DNA of 64,000 nucleotides from NCBI RefSeq assembly GCF_021184045.1, contig NZ_CP073710.1, forward strand, positions 310,001 through 374,000. The letters run 5' to 3'. Source of the DNA: Methanococcoides orientis (GTDB lineage Archaea > Halobacteriota > Methanosarcinia > Methanosarcinales > Methanosarcinaceae). Within the stretch, counting starts at the first letter, position 1; each line of letters starts with the position of its first letter. This document shows, in pieces, positions 9,461 to 18,367 of the stretch. Made by a program: the position numbers and the translations under genes. The notes below the pieces were generated by a model. The model was given only the letters and a program-made list of their open reading frames with translations. It did no database searches and was not told where the DNA came from.

Positions 9461-11136
9461 CAGTAAGTCCTCCTCTGTGGCTGGAAGATCGTTATACTAA
9501 CATCTTTGTATTCCAGTCGTGGACCTTCCGGTGCGGGATAGGCGAGTGTGTGCTTTAACCAGTTCTTGTCGTCCCTTTCAAGGAAATCGGTCCTGTAATG
9601 TGCACCCCTGCTTTCTTCACGTACCAATGCTCCTAATGCGATGACATGTGCCAGGTCCAGCATACCCTTAAGCTCGATGGCATTGAGCAGTTCCAGGTTG
9701 AATTCCTTTGCTTCTGTTTTGACCATCAGTGATTTTGCTCTCTCTTCCAGATCTTTGATATCCCTGACTGCCTGCTCGAGTTTGTCGTGTTCCCTGAAAA
9801 CACCCACATTCTCCTGCATGGTCTGTTTCAGTTCCTGACTTATGCTGGAATAGCTTTCTCCATCTTTCCCCATCATTTCAGAAATTGCAGTTCTCTCACT
9901 ATCAAGTGCCCGTTTCAGAGGATCATCGCTCGCTTCTTTCAGTGATGCAACATACTCTGCTGCATGCACTCCTGCTCTTCGTCCAAAGACCACGGTGTCA
10001 AGGAGTGAATTTCCCCCCAGCCGGTTTGCACCATGAACACTTATGCAGGCACATTCCCCAACTGCATATAGCCCGTTAACAGGAGTAGCTCCGTCCTTGT
10101 TCGAGCAGATTCCACCCATTGAGTAGTGTTGTCCGGGCTGTACCGGGATTGGTTCCTCGACCGGGTCAATGCCTATAAAATCGATACAGATCTGCCTGAT
10201 ACCTGCCAGTCTTTCTTCGATAAGGTCTTTCCCAAGGTGGGTGATGTCCAGATGGACATATCCTCCGGGGAATCCTCTTCCCTCCTCGATCTCCTGCTGG
10301 ATAGACCTTGCAACGATATCTCTGGGTGCCAGTTCCATCGATGAGGCTGCGTAGTCTTTCATGAACCTTTCATGGTCCTTATTGTAGAGGTATCCGCCTT
10401 CACCCCTTGCACCTTCGGTGATCAGTATATTAGTGCCCCATAATGTTGTGGGGTGGAACTGTACGAATTCCATGTCCTGGAGTGGTACTCCTGCACGATA
10501 GGCAAGACTTATCCCAAAACCTTTGTTGATGATGGCATTGGTGGATTTCGCGTAGATTCTCCCATAACCCCCGGTGGCAAGTACTGTAGCTTTTGTCTTG
10601 AAAACCTCAAGTTCGGAGTTTAGCAGGTTCATAGCTACAAAACCCAGACATCTGTCATCCTCGATCACAAGTTTTGTTACAAGCCATTCCCTGTAGACCT
10701 TGATGCCGGCACGCAGGACCCTTTCGTGAAGTGTATGAAGAAGGTTGTGTCCGGTCCTGTCCCCTGCATAGCATGTCCTGGGAAATCCTGCACCTCCAAA
10801 AGGACGCTGTGCTATGGTACCATCATCCTTCCTTGAGAAATTGGTACCCCAGTGTTCCATTTCAAGAACCCTGTCAGGGGCTTCTTTACATAATATCTCA
10901 ACAGTGTCCTGGTCGGCAAGATAGTCGCTTCCCTTTACTGTGTCAAATGCATGCGATTCCCAGCTGTCATCGGAGCCAAGGGATGCATTGATACCTCCTT
11001 GTGCAGCTCCGGAGTGGCTGCGTATCGGGGGAACCTTTGAGATGATGGCTACATCCACTCCCTTTTCATGAAGTTCAATAGCACATCTGAGGCCTGAAAG
11101 GCCGCCTCCTATCACTATCACATCATGTGTGATCAT
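9460..11136 (-). CDS. fumarate reductase/succinate dehydrogenase flavoprotein subunit
   Basis: A 558-aa FAD protein of the SdhA/FrdA/TfrA family. It has an N-terminal Rossmann motif VIGGGLSGL, the FAD-attachment region HSGAAQGG, and the substrate-site pattern QFHPTT with later catalytic HGANRLGGNS. It catalyses fumarate/succinate interconversion with the downstream Fe-S subunit. ATG overlaps the fumarase stop by four bases (ATGA type), so translation is probably coupled to fumarase. In methanogens this pair belongs to the partial reductive TCA branch. Confidence 0.93.
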   Translation of the reverse strand: MITHDVIVIGGGLSGLRCAIELHEKGVDVAIISKVPPIRSHSGAAQGGINASLGSDDSWESHAFDTVKGSDYLADQDTVEILCKEAPDRVLEMEHWGTNFSRKDDGTIAQRPFGGAGFPRTCYAGDRTGHNLLHTLHERVLRAGIKVYREWLVTKLVIEDDRCLGFVAMNLLNSELEVFKTKATVLATGGYGRIYAKSTNAIINKGFGISLAYRAGVPLQDMEFVQFHPTTLWGTNILITEGARGEGGYLYNKDHERFMKDYAASSMELAPRDIVARSIQQEIEEGRGFPGGYVHLDITHLGKDLIEERLAGIRQICIDFIGIDPVEEPIPVQPGQHYSMGGICSNKDGATPVNGLYAVGECACISVHGANRLGGNSLLDTVVFGRRAGVHAAEYVASLKEASDDPLKRALDSERTAISEMMGKDGESYSSISQELKQTMQENVGVFREHDKLEQAVRDIKDLEERAKSLMVKTEAKEFNLELLNAIELKGMLDLAHVIALGALVREESRGAHYRTDFLERDDKNWLKHTLAYPAPEGPRLEYKDVSITIFQPQRRTY

Positions 11137-12488
11137 TTACCCACTCCTGTCATGGTGATGGGATCAAGAAGCTTCTCTACGTCTTTCACATCCATTATGT
11201 TCATATCCTTTACCACTTCGATTATGCTCTTATTCTCCCTGTGTGCAGTATGTGCGATCTCTGCCGCCTTCTCATAACCTATGCTTGTTGCCAGTATGGT
11301 GACAAGAGCAAGGCTCTGCTTTGATAGTTCTTCACATCGTTCTCTGTTCACAGTGATCCCCCGAAGGCACCTTTCTGTAAAGGAGATCGATGCACCTGTG
11401 AGGATCTCTATTGAGCTAAGAAGATCATAGGCAAGTACAGGGGTGAATACGTTGAGTTCGAACTGTCCTCCCTGTGCAGCCATTGTTATTGTTGTATCAT
11501 TCCCGATGATCTGGAAACATGCCATGTTAAGCATCTCTGCCATCACGGGGTTCACTTTCCCGGGCATGATGGAAGAACCGGGTTGTATTGCTGGGAGATT
11601 GATCTCACCGATACCTGCTCGCGGACCACTTGAAAGAAGACGTAGGTCATTTGCGATCTTGATAAGGGTCACAGCAATACTTCGCAGTGCACCCGATGCT
11701 CCGAGAATGGCTTCTGCAGACTGTGTGGCTTCAAATGCATTTTGAGCCAGCCTAAAATCCTGGCCTGTGATATGCTCCATCTCTTTTATTGCCAGCTGTC
11801 CGAAATCTTCCGGTGTGTTCAGCCCGGTACCAACAGCAGTGCCTCCCATGTTCAGCTCCTATAGGCCATCAATTGCAACTTCAAGCCGCTTGATCCCAAG
11901 TTCAAGCATATGTGCATACCCGGAGAATTCCTGGCCGAGTGTAACAGGCACTGCATCCTGCAGATGTGTTCTTCCGGGTTTGACGATCTCCATGAACTCA
12001 GCTGACCTTTCAGCAAATACTGTCAGCATTTCCACAAGTGCAGGCATGAGCTCTGAATTAATGGTCTCCACAGCAGCAATGTGAATCGCAGTATGTGTTG
12101 TATCATTTGAGGACTGGGACATGTTCACATGGTCGTTCGGGTGTATTATGTCATAATGTCCCTTTTCAAACCCAAGGATCTCAAGTGCCCTGTTGGCAAT
12201 GACCTCGTTTGCGTTCATGTTCTGTGATGTTCCTGCACCTGACTGGAACGCATCTACCACGAACTGGTCATCGAACTTACCTTCTCTCACCTCGGATGCA
12301 GCTCTGATTATGGCTTCTCCCTTTGTGGTATCAAGCTTTCCGGCTTCCATATTCGCACGTGCTGATGCCATCTTTATTGCAGCCTGTGCTTTGACAAAAG
12401 AAGGGGGCAGCCTCTGGCAGCTGACCTTGAAATTATGAACTGCCCTTGTTGTCTGAGGGCCATAATAGGCATCCTCAGGCACTTCCAC
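11133..12488 (-). CDS. fumC: class II fumarate hydratase interrupted by an in-frame TAG
   Basis: One continuous class II fumarase frame apart from a TAG at 11861-11859. The N-terminal part (209 codons from GTG 12488) has YYGPQTTRA and SSNDT; the C-terminal part has GGTAVGTGLN and the family signature GSSIMPGKVNP. TAG falls in a loop where other fumarases vary. It also creates TAGGAG, a ribosome site six bases before ATG 11849, so the gene could give two polypeptides, one pyrrolysine protein, or be broken. The homologous N-terminus (RLEKDTLGEV) extends upstream to 12518, where the expected ATG is ATC after a run of seven G; GTG 12488 is the first standard start. First gene of the fum-sdhA-sdhB operon. 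Confidence 0.8.
11847..11861 (-). promoter_or_regulatory. TAG codon/ribosome-site junction inside fumarase
   Basis: Minus-strand reading is CTA TAG GAG CTG AAC ATG. The amber codon overlaps an AGGAG Shine-Dalgarno-like element that is six bases from an in-frame ATG. It could therefore act as a sense codon, or as a stop-and-restart point that makes a two-piece fumarase. Confidence 0.6.
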
Positions 12489-12598
12489 TTCCCCAAGTGT
12501 GTCTTTCTCTAAACGGATATAACCCCCCCGGGTTTATTTTATGCTTTTATTTTATAGGCCTGCTTTATAACCTTATTTTCTATGATATGCATCAGATC

Positions 12599-14089
12599 TC
12601 AGACATGTTCGATCTCGGTATGATCTGAAATTTCGGAATTTGTAGTGCAAAGGTCATTGATGCTTAATTTGTGAACATCATCATTTCCTGTGAGCCTTGC
12701 GAAATTCTCAAGTTCTTCGGTGGAAACTCTAAGGAAGTTCTCAAGTTTCTTTGCAGAAATATCGATCTTAAGTCTGGAACGAAGTTCTAGGTCCTGTGTT
12801 GTGACACCGACCGGACATTTTCCGGTATCGCATTGCCTGTATTGCTGGCAGGCACACGCCATGAGTGCTGCTGTACCTATGGCAATGGCATCTGCACCAA
12901 GTGCAAGTGCCTTTGCAAGATCGGAAGATACACGCAGGCCACCTGTAATGATAAGGGAAATATCCTTTATGCCCTTCTCATCCAGGAATTTCCTTGCACG
13001 GTAAAGAGCAAATATTGTAGGTATGGATGTTGCATTCTTAACAAATTTGAGTGCAGCAGCAGTCGCCCCCGGTCTGCCATCGATGGTAATGAAGTCGGGC
13101 TTTGCATAAACAGCAATTTCAAGGTCAGCTTCGATATTGCCTGCAGCCATCTTGATGCCGATAGGTTTGCCTCCGGAGGTCTCTCTGAGCCAGTCAACCT
13201 TTGCTTTCAGGTCGTCCTTGCTTCGGATATCATCAAAATGAGCAGGACTTACGATATCTGTACCTTCCGGAAATCCCCTGATCTCCGCCAACTCGTGTGT
13301 TACCTTCTCAGCGGGCAGGTGTCCGCCCATGCCAGGTTTTGCGGACTGTCCGATCTTGATCTCGATAGCATCCACCTTTTTGAGATTATCTTCGGTGGCG
13401 CTGTATTTGTTAGGCACATATTCAAAAATATACTTGTGGGCTTTCTCCATGCTCTCTTTAAGGATGCCGCCCTCTCCTGAGCACATTGCAGTCTTTACAG
13501 CAGCACTTCCCATTGCAAGGGCCTGTTTAATTTCACTGGATAATGCGCCATATGACATATGGGTAATGAACACGGGAGTTTCAATAATAAGTGGATGCTT
13601 TGCTTTTGGGCCAATGACGGTGTTAGTGTTGACAGCTTCATCCTCGTTAAGAGGCATCTTTGCAAGCTGCGCCCCTTTAATAAGGATGTCATTCCATGAA
13701 ACCACATCCTGCTTTGTCCTCATCGGTTCGAGTATGGATTCACCACTAACAGAGATTTTGTGGATGTCTTCCATGTAGCTTTCAGTAGTGTCAGAGTTTC
13801 TTCTCCATTCTCCAAGATAACCACTGATGTCTATTTTTCCAAATTCTGATACTGTGATCTTACTTTTTGTACCACATTTCGGACAGGTGACTATCTCTTC
13901 TGAAGTGATCTCCTCGATCTCTTCTTTTTCAACAGGCATCTGGTGGTTCTTGTCAGCACCACATATCGGACAGCGCCAGTCGTCAGGGAAATCTTCCGGC
14001 TTTGTTCCGGGTTTTATGTCGGTGTTCGAGTCTCCCCTTGTATCATCATACTCAAAAGCACCACAGACGTTGCATCGGTATTCGCTCAT
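12599..14089 (-). CDS. rubredoxin-fused glutamate synthase (GltB FMN domain) family protein
   Basis: A 496-aa protein. Residues 1-50 form a rubredoxin domain (CNVC and CPIC pairs). A short zinc-ribbon-like CPKC follows near 69. From about 100 onward is the FMN-binding alpha-subunit domain of glutamate synthase, with [15 protein letters not shown] and [10 protein letters not shown], and a [15 protein letters not shown] cluster near 410-425. In archaea this domain transfers electrons to make glutamate from 2-oxoglutarate and glutamine-derived ammonia. The attached rubredoxin suggests direct reduction by a rubredoxin-type carrier, and a stand-alone rubredoxin gene lies just upstream. Confidence 0.85.
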   Translation of the reverse strand: MSEYRCNVCGAFEYDDTRGDSNTDIKPGTKPEDFPDDWRCPICGADKNHQMPVEKEEIEEITSEEIVTCPKCGTKSKITVSEFGKIDISGYLGEWRRNSDTTESYMEDIHKISVSGESILEPMRTKQDVVSWNDILIKGAQLAKMPLNEDEAVNTNTVIGPKAKHPLIIETPVFITHMSYGALSSEIKQALAMGSAAVKTAMCSGEGGILKESMEKAHKYIFEYVPNKYSATEDNLKKVDAIEIKIGQSAKPGMGGHLPAEKVTHELAEIRGFPEGTDIVSPAHFDDIRSKDDLKAKVDWLRETSGGKPIGIKMAAGNIEADLEIAVYAKPDFITIDGRPGATAAALKFVKNATSIPTIFALYRARKFLDEKGIKDISLIITGGLRVSSDLAKALALGADAIAIGTAALMACACQQYRQCDTGKCPVGVTTQDLELRSRLKIDISAKKLENFLRVSTEELENFARLTGNDDVHKLSINDLCTTNSEISDHTEIEHV

Positions 14090-14150
14090 CCTAAAAGCAC
14101 ACCCCTTTGCTGTGTTAAAAAAAGATAAAGCTTAATAATATCTAAAAATA

Positions 14151-14312
14151 TCAAACTGGCATCAGGTGGCTCTTATCTGCACCACATATCGGACATTTCC
14201 AGTCATCAGGGAAATCTTCAGGTTTTGTTCCTGGAGCGATGCCCATTTCAGCATTTCCTTCTTCGTCATTGTATTCAAAAACGTTACAGACATTACATCG
14301 GTAGCCTGTCAT
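14151..14312 (-). CDS. rubredoxin
   Basis: A 53-aa rubredoxin with iron ligands in YRCNVC and CPICG. It is a one-electron carrier in the cytosol. It is very similar to the N-terminal domain of the following gene: both share [20 protein letters not shown] and MPV, so one probably arose by tandem duplication of the other. ATG 14312 is preceded by GGGGAG-like sequence. It sits 61 bases before the fused gene and 30 bases after dsrE. Confidence 0.9.
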   Translation of the reverse strand: MTGYRCNVCNVFEYNDEEGNAEMGIAPGTKPEDFPDDWKCPICGADKSHLMPV

Positions 14313-14342
14313 TTCAGTTCACACTCCCCTTGTTACTTTTAT

Positions 14343-14780
14343 TTAAATGAATAATGTTATTTTCGCATCTCTGGCTTCGTTGACATAAGTGCCTACTGCA
14401 CCATACTCATCGATCCACTCGGTTCGCAGCTCTTCGGCTTTGACTCCCATGATCTCCATGGTCATCTCACAGGCAAGTATTTTCCCGCCCAGTTCCTTGT
14501 AGTCGTTCATGAGCTTTTCAAGAGAAGCTACGTTTGCTGCTTTCATGCGTTTGTTTATCATCCACTTTCCAAGTCCCAGCATATGCATCTTTGAAAGGGG
14601 TCCCTTTTCAAGTCCACCTTTTTTAAGTCTCTGAAGTCCCCAGAAAGTGAAGTACATGGAAACATCCATTCCCATTGCAAGTGCCCCATTGCCAACTATA
14701 AGAGCGCTGTATATTTTGTCCATATCCCCACTATGGACAATAATGACAGCCTTATCGGTAGTCTCTGCAGTATCGGTCAT
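14343..14780 (-). CDS. DsrE/DsrF-like sulfur-relay protein
   Basis: A 145-aa DsrE-family protein of the larger, peroxiredoxin-like type. It has a hydrophobic VIIVHSGDMDK start, a central MGMDVSMYFTFWGL strand, and a single conserved-type cysteine in KILACEMTM. The family binds persulfide sulfur and usually works with TusA, which is the gene immediately upstream. I chose ATG 14780 because GGGGGTT lies just before it. Sulfur carrier or redox sensor in the cytosol; the exact substrate is unknown. Confidence 0.8.
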   Translation of the reverse strand: MTDTAETTDKAVIIVHSGDMDKIYSALIVGNGALAMGMDVSMYFTFWGLQRLKKGGLEKGPLSKMHMLGLGKWMINKRMKAANVASLEKLMNDYKELGGKILACEMTMEIMGVKAEELRTEWIDEYGAVGTYVNEARDAKITLFI

Positions 14781-14795
14781 AGTAACCCCCAAACG

Positions 14796-15017
14796 TTACC
14801 TGCGTATCTTTATCTTCCATTCCTCATCTTTTTCTTCAACACCAATGATCTCAAGCCCAAGTGCTTTGCATGCCATTGGTATTTCCTTTTTTGATGCGGG
14901 ATGCGTTCCGAGAATTGTGACCTCATCTCCTTCGGATGCCTTCTTCAAAGCTTTGCGGCATTCTACAAGAGGTACTGGGCATGTTTCTCCTCTGGTATCT
15001 ATTTCAATATCTGTCAT
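14796..15017 (-). CDS. TusA/SirA-like sulfur carrier
   Basis: A 73-aa TusA-family protein with the hallmark CPVPL motif at about 13-17, whose cysteine carries persulfide sulfur. The fold is a compact alpha/beta sandwich. It starts the minus-strand run that continues with DsrE, rubredoxin and the glutamate-synthase-like protein; the gap to dsrE is 15 bases. TusA-DsrE pairs generally deliver sulfur to tRNA thiolation, cofactor or Fe-S pathways. Confidence 0.88.
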   Translation of the reverse strand: MTDIEIDTRGETCPVPLVECRKALKKASEGDEVTILGTHPASKKEIPMACKALGLEIIGVEEKDEEWKIKIRR

Positions 15018-15116
15018 ATTTGATCTCCCCCATTAATTTGTGTAGATCATAAATTGTAGTATAGCACCACAATTTGATCCCTAATCAACTATCTTTATTA
15101 TACTATTAAAGTATTG

Positions 15117-15572
15117 TTACCTTGTCAAAAATAGCCCCAATGCGATCTTAACAGCATCCTCCGGGCTTGCTGCGACCCATGCTCCTTCTACGTCCCATTT
15201 TGATTCCAGTGTTACGACCGGCTTTCCCATTTTTAGAGAAAGCGCTATCTCTGAAAGTGTGCCGTATTCTCCATCTACGGCTATCAGTGTATCACATGAT
15301 TGTGCAATGATCGCATTTCTTGCATGTCCCATTGCAGTAACGATCACAAGATCAATATACGCGTTCGCATCCTCTTTCCTGTTTCCCGGAAGTATGCCTA
15401 TGGTCTGCCCGCCTTCTGCTTTACATCCCATTGCTGCAGCTTCCATCACACCACCCAGGCCTCCGCAAATGAGTATTGCGTCGTTCTTTGCGATCTCAGC
15501 ACCGACGGTTTCGGCTAACTTGGCTACTCTCTTATCGCATGAACCTGCGCCAATGACTCCGATCTGTATCAA
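15117..15572 (-). CDS. LOG/TIGR00725-family Rossmann nucleotide-binding protein
   Basis: A 151-aa single-domain Rossmann protein. It has an N-terminal IGVIGAGSCD, a central GGLGGVMEAAAMG, and a GEYGTLSE segment equivalent to the GGxGTxxE of LOG and molybdenum-cofactor carrier proteins. It lacks the usual second G of PGGxGT. Members bind nucleotides or molybdopterin; the biochemical role in archaea is unclear. It lies 24 bases after tsr3. Confidence 0.75.
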   Translation of the reverse strand: MIQIGVIGAGSCDKRVAKLAETVGAEIAKNDAILICGGLGGVMEAAAMGCKAEGGQTIGILPGNRKEDANAYIDLVIVTAMGHARNAIIAQSCDTLIAVDGEYGTLSEIALSLKMGKPVVTLESKWDVEGAWVAASPEDAVKIALGLFLTR

Positions 15573-15596
15573 TGTATCAAATTCCTTTTTTGCCGT

Positions 15597-16118
15597 TTAG
15601 ATGTATTCGCCCTGGATCCTGATGATGTCCTTGCTGTCTTTTGCTTTGGAATAATCTTCAAGCGGCTCTTTATTAACCTCAAGGAAACTATGTCCCCAGT
15701 TGAACTTTGAAAGGATCTCCTCTGCCTGTTCCTTATTACCAAGTATGTAAAGGGCTGCTGCAAATGCTTCAACGGAATTGAGTTTGAAAGGCCTCCCGAA
15801 ATTCACAGGATTGGCAGCTACAAGATAAGGAAGTGCACGGTGTTTAAGCTGCAACCTTAAAAGTTGTGGGAATACTTCCTCAACGGTTTCCCAGGAGCAA
15901 TCAAGTACAGTTATGTTCTGCTCGTTGCTGTCTGCTGGGGAAAGTGCCTGTTCTGCCATTGGGTCGAGTAGAATGGATCCGCGTGGGATCTTCTGGACCT
16001 TGTCGAAAAGGCGTGCAAGATCAAATCGTGCCATCTTTTTGCCGGTGCATTTTTTCGGATCGCACTGACGGGCGTGATAAATGTGAAGGTGGTACTTTTT
16101 CTCTTTCTGTTTATCCAT
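15597..16118 (-). CDS. Tsr3-like 18S/16S rRNA aminocarboxypropyltransferase (DUF367)
   Basis: A 173-aa member of the Tsr3 family, which transfers the 3-amino-3-carboxypropyl group from SAM to a small-subunit rRNA uridine. Signature features are the N-terminal RLI-like [14 protein letters not shown], the central [13 protein letters not shown], and DCSWETVE. C-terminal residues include [13 protein letters not shown]. Length is typical. ATG 16118 is at the divergent boundary with an AT-rich intergenic region. Confidence 0.88.
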   Translation of the reverse strand: MDKQKEKKYHLHIYHARQCDPKKCTGKKMARFDLARLFDKVQKIPRGSILLDPMAEQALSPADSNEQNITVLDCSWETVEEVFPQLLRLQLKHRALPYLVAANPVNFGRPFKLNSVEAFAAALYILGNKEQAEEILSKFNWGHSFLEVNKEPLEDYSKAKDSKDIIRIQGEYI

Positions 16119-16555
16119 GAAGCAGTAATTGTTGTTTTGAAGGTTATACTTTTTGGATTCCAGTTCGATCTCAAAATTTAAAATGGATAAAAAAGTTCAT
16201 GATAGTGAAATTGATCGGGTCAAATACAATTTCTGATAGTTCTGAACAAAATATTGTATATACAAAAATAGGTATGAATCCTGATACTGAGGAATCCCAG
16301 CATCAGGTTCAAATTGGTGGTAGTATTCGTTTTTCCTCAAAGACATTCTCAAATAGGATTTAATAGTGTCTTTCAGTATTCGCTAATTATCATTATACTA
16401 TTTAAATGTTAACGGCGTAAACATTCTACGAAAAGTTATTTTAATATGCTAAAAAAAACGATCTAAACTTATAAACATGCATTTTCTGTTCAATAGATAA
16501 CTACATAAAATGTTCAGCTGTTATATTGAAATATATAGTAACAGGATACGTTCTT
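16119..16555. other. AT-rich intergenic region
   Basis: About 440 bases between divergent genes. I see no coding frame, no repeat array and no RNA gene. It contains several A/T runs that could serve as TATA boxes for tsr3 and the small membrane protein. Confidence 0.4.
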
Positions 16556-16903
16556 ATGAATATTATAAAAGGAGCAATTATTGGACTGATATGTACAGTC
16601 ATTCTCTATATGGTACCGCTGGTGAATGCACTTTCTCCTTTCTTTGGAGGTTTTATCGGTGGATATGTTGCTTCCGAAGGTGCTTTCGGTGGCTTCAAAG
16701 TTGGTGTTTTGATGTCTTTACTGGCAGCTATTCCCGGATTCATGCTTTCAGGTGCTCTGGCACTTCTGCTTGCAGATATTCCGGTATTGGGTGCTATTCT
16801 GGCAGGATCAGGTCTTTTTATTACATTCGTAATTGTCATCTACACTGCGATATTCGGAATTATCGGTGCTGTTGTAGGTGGAGCTATCGCGGATAATAAT
16901 TGA
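16556..16903 (+). CDS. DUF5518-like small membrane protein
   Basis: A 115-aa very hydrophobic protein with about four transmembrane helices and Gly-rich turns (FFGGFIGGYVASEG, GAVVGGAIADNN). It resembles archaeal DUF5518 proteins of unknown function. I chose ATG 16556, which follows AGGAT, over a TTG 30 bases upstream. The next gene begins 34 bases after its stop. Confidence 0.65.
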   Translation: MNIIKGAIIGLICTVILYMVPLVNALSPFFGGFIGGYVASEGAFGGFKVGVLMSLLAAIPGFMLSGALALLLADIPVLGAILAGSGLFITFVIVIYTAIFGIIGAVVGGAIADNN

Positions 16904-16937
16904 TCTTCCCTTTCTTTTTTTTAATGCAGGAAACCAA

Positions 16938-17687
16938 ATGATGCCTGAAAAAGAAGTGGTAATAGAGATCCCATGGGATGCCGAAGCAAAATTAATGTCA
17001 AGACCTAACAGGTTCCTGGGAATTGTGGATATAAGTTCAATTTCCGGATCTCCTGCTGATGTGCAGGAAGAGAAGGTCCACATTCATGATCCGGGAAGAC
17101 TTGAGGACCTTCTCTATGCAGGCAATGACCTGCTTCTGAAAAAAGCTGCCAATACTAACCGGAAGACCGGCTGGGATGTCATTGCCGCTAAAGCTGATGA
17201 TGGCTGGATCCTGATCAATTCAGCATTCCATCGCAAGATCGCGGAATGGGCTATAAGGAACGAGGTATCCCCTTTCCTTGAAGGGCTGGATTCAGTTGCA
17301 GCTGAGCAGAAGTTCGGGGATAGCCGGCTGGACTTTCTTCTGGTAAAAGGTAATACGAAGATATGGGTGGAAGTAAAAGGTTGCACTCTTATTAATGACA
17401 GGAAAGCAATATTTCCCGATGCACCGACCTCTAGGGGTAGAAGGCATATTGAAGAACTGATAAAGGCGGTCAGTGGTGGTGATGAAGCACTTCTAATCAT
17501 ACTGATATTCAGGCCTAATGCACAATGCTTCGCACCGAACGAAGTTATTGATCCTGATCTTGCAGCTGCTTTCAGGGATGCGATGGATGTGGGCGTTAAT
17601 GTATGCCCCCTGGTATTCAACTATGAGGGTCGGGAAATTATCTACAGGGGCAATATATCTCTGTGTGATGGATGGAAATTACTTTGA
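16938..17687 (+). CDS. sfsA: SfsA-like nuclease-fold protein
   Basis: A 249-aa SfsA family protein. It has an N-terminal OB-like part (NRFLGIVD, HIHDPGRLEDLL) and a C-terminal restriction-nuclease-like part with GDSRLDFLL, WVEVKGCTL and PDAPTSRGRRH. The D/ExK signature suggests a metal-dependent nuclease core, although in bacteria SfsA was first described as affecting sugar fermentation. ATG 16938 or the adjacent ATG 16941 follows GCAGG; homology begins there, not at earlier in-frame starts. Confidence 0.88.
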   Translation: MMPEKEVVIEIPWDAEAKLMSRPNRFLGIVDISSISGSPADVQEEKVHIHDPGRLEDLLYAGNDLLLKKAANTNRKTGWDVIAAKADDGWILINSAFHRKIAEWAIRNEVSPFLEGLDSVAAEQKFGDSRLDFLLVKGNTKIWVEVKGCTLINDRKAIFPDAPTSRGRRHIEELIKAVSGGDEALLIILIFRPNAQCFAPNEVIDPDLAAAFRDAMDVGVNVCPLVFNYEGREIIYRGNISLCDGWKLL

Positions 17688-17727
17688 ATTATTGCTTATG
17701 CCGATTGTTTATGTGGAGTTGATGTGA

Positions 17728-18354
17728 TTGGATATCGAGGACGTTGTGAGGATTCATGCAAATCCTTCAGGTGAAGATGGGAAAAAAGTTGGTCTTGAGA
17801 TGAACGAGCACCATTATGAACTATGGAAATGGGGTATTGGCCATATCTCCATTGAACCGGATTCATGGATACTTGATGTTGGCTGTGGTGGCGGACGTGC
17901 TGTGAGTATCCTTGCGGACCTTGTAGAGGCTGGTAAAGTTTATGGTGTCGACCATTCCAGTGAAATGGTGGGGCTTGCCACCGAGCTGAACAAGAATGCG
18001 GTCGACAGTGAACATGTCACCATAATACATTCCTCTGTTTCAGAGTTGCCGCTTTCCGATGACATGTTCGATATTGTCACAGCTTTTGAGACATGCTATT
18101 TCTGGCAGAATATCGTGGGGGACCTCAAAGAGGTCAGGCGTGTGCTCAAAGATGGTGGCATACTTCTGATAGTCAATGAGATGTACGAGCATAGCAACTT
18201 TGAGGAAAGGAACACACCTTTCACTGAAGTGGGTGGCATGAACATCTTCTCACCTCAGGATTACAGGGATATGCTTGAAAGTGCAGGTTTTTCTTCTGTT
18301 GAGGTCGATGAAGTTCCGGAAAACAACTGGATAACCGTTATTGCAAAGAAATGA
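17728..18354 (+). CDS. class I SAM-dependent methyltransferase
   Basis: A 208-aa Rossmann methyltransferase. Motif I is LDVGCGGGRAV near 51-61, followed by VDHSSEMV and the FDIVTAFETCYFW segment. It is a UbiE/type-11-like family member with unknown substrate. A TTG start at 17728 follows GGAG about ten bases upstream. The gene ends 13 bases before the next start, so the two are likely co-transcribed. Confidence 0.82.
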   Translation: MDIEDVVRIHANPSGEDGKKVGLEMNEHHYELWKWGIGHISIEPDSWILDVGCGGGRAVSILADLVEAGKVYGVDHSSEMVGLATELNKNAVDSEHVTIIHSSVSELPLSDDMFDIVTAFETCYFWQNIVGDLKEVRRVLKDGGILLIVNEMYEHSNFEERNTPFTEVGGMNIFSPQDYRDMLESAGFSSVEVDEVPENNWITVIAKK

Positions 18355-18367
18355 ACAGGGGTCATAC

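Noticed and set aside
11133-12488. Two-subunit class I fumarase
   Set aside because: The sequence is class II (GSSIMPGKVNP signature), whereas two-subunit archaeal fumarases are Fe-S class I enzymes of unrelated sequence.
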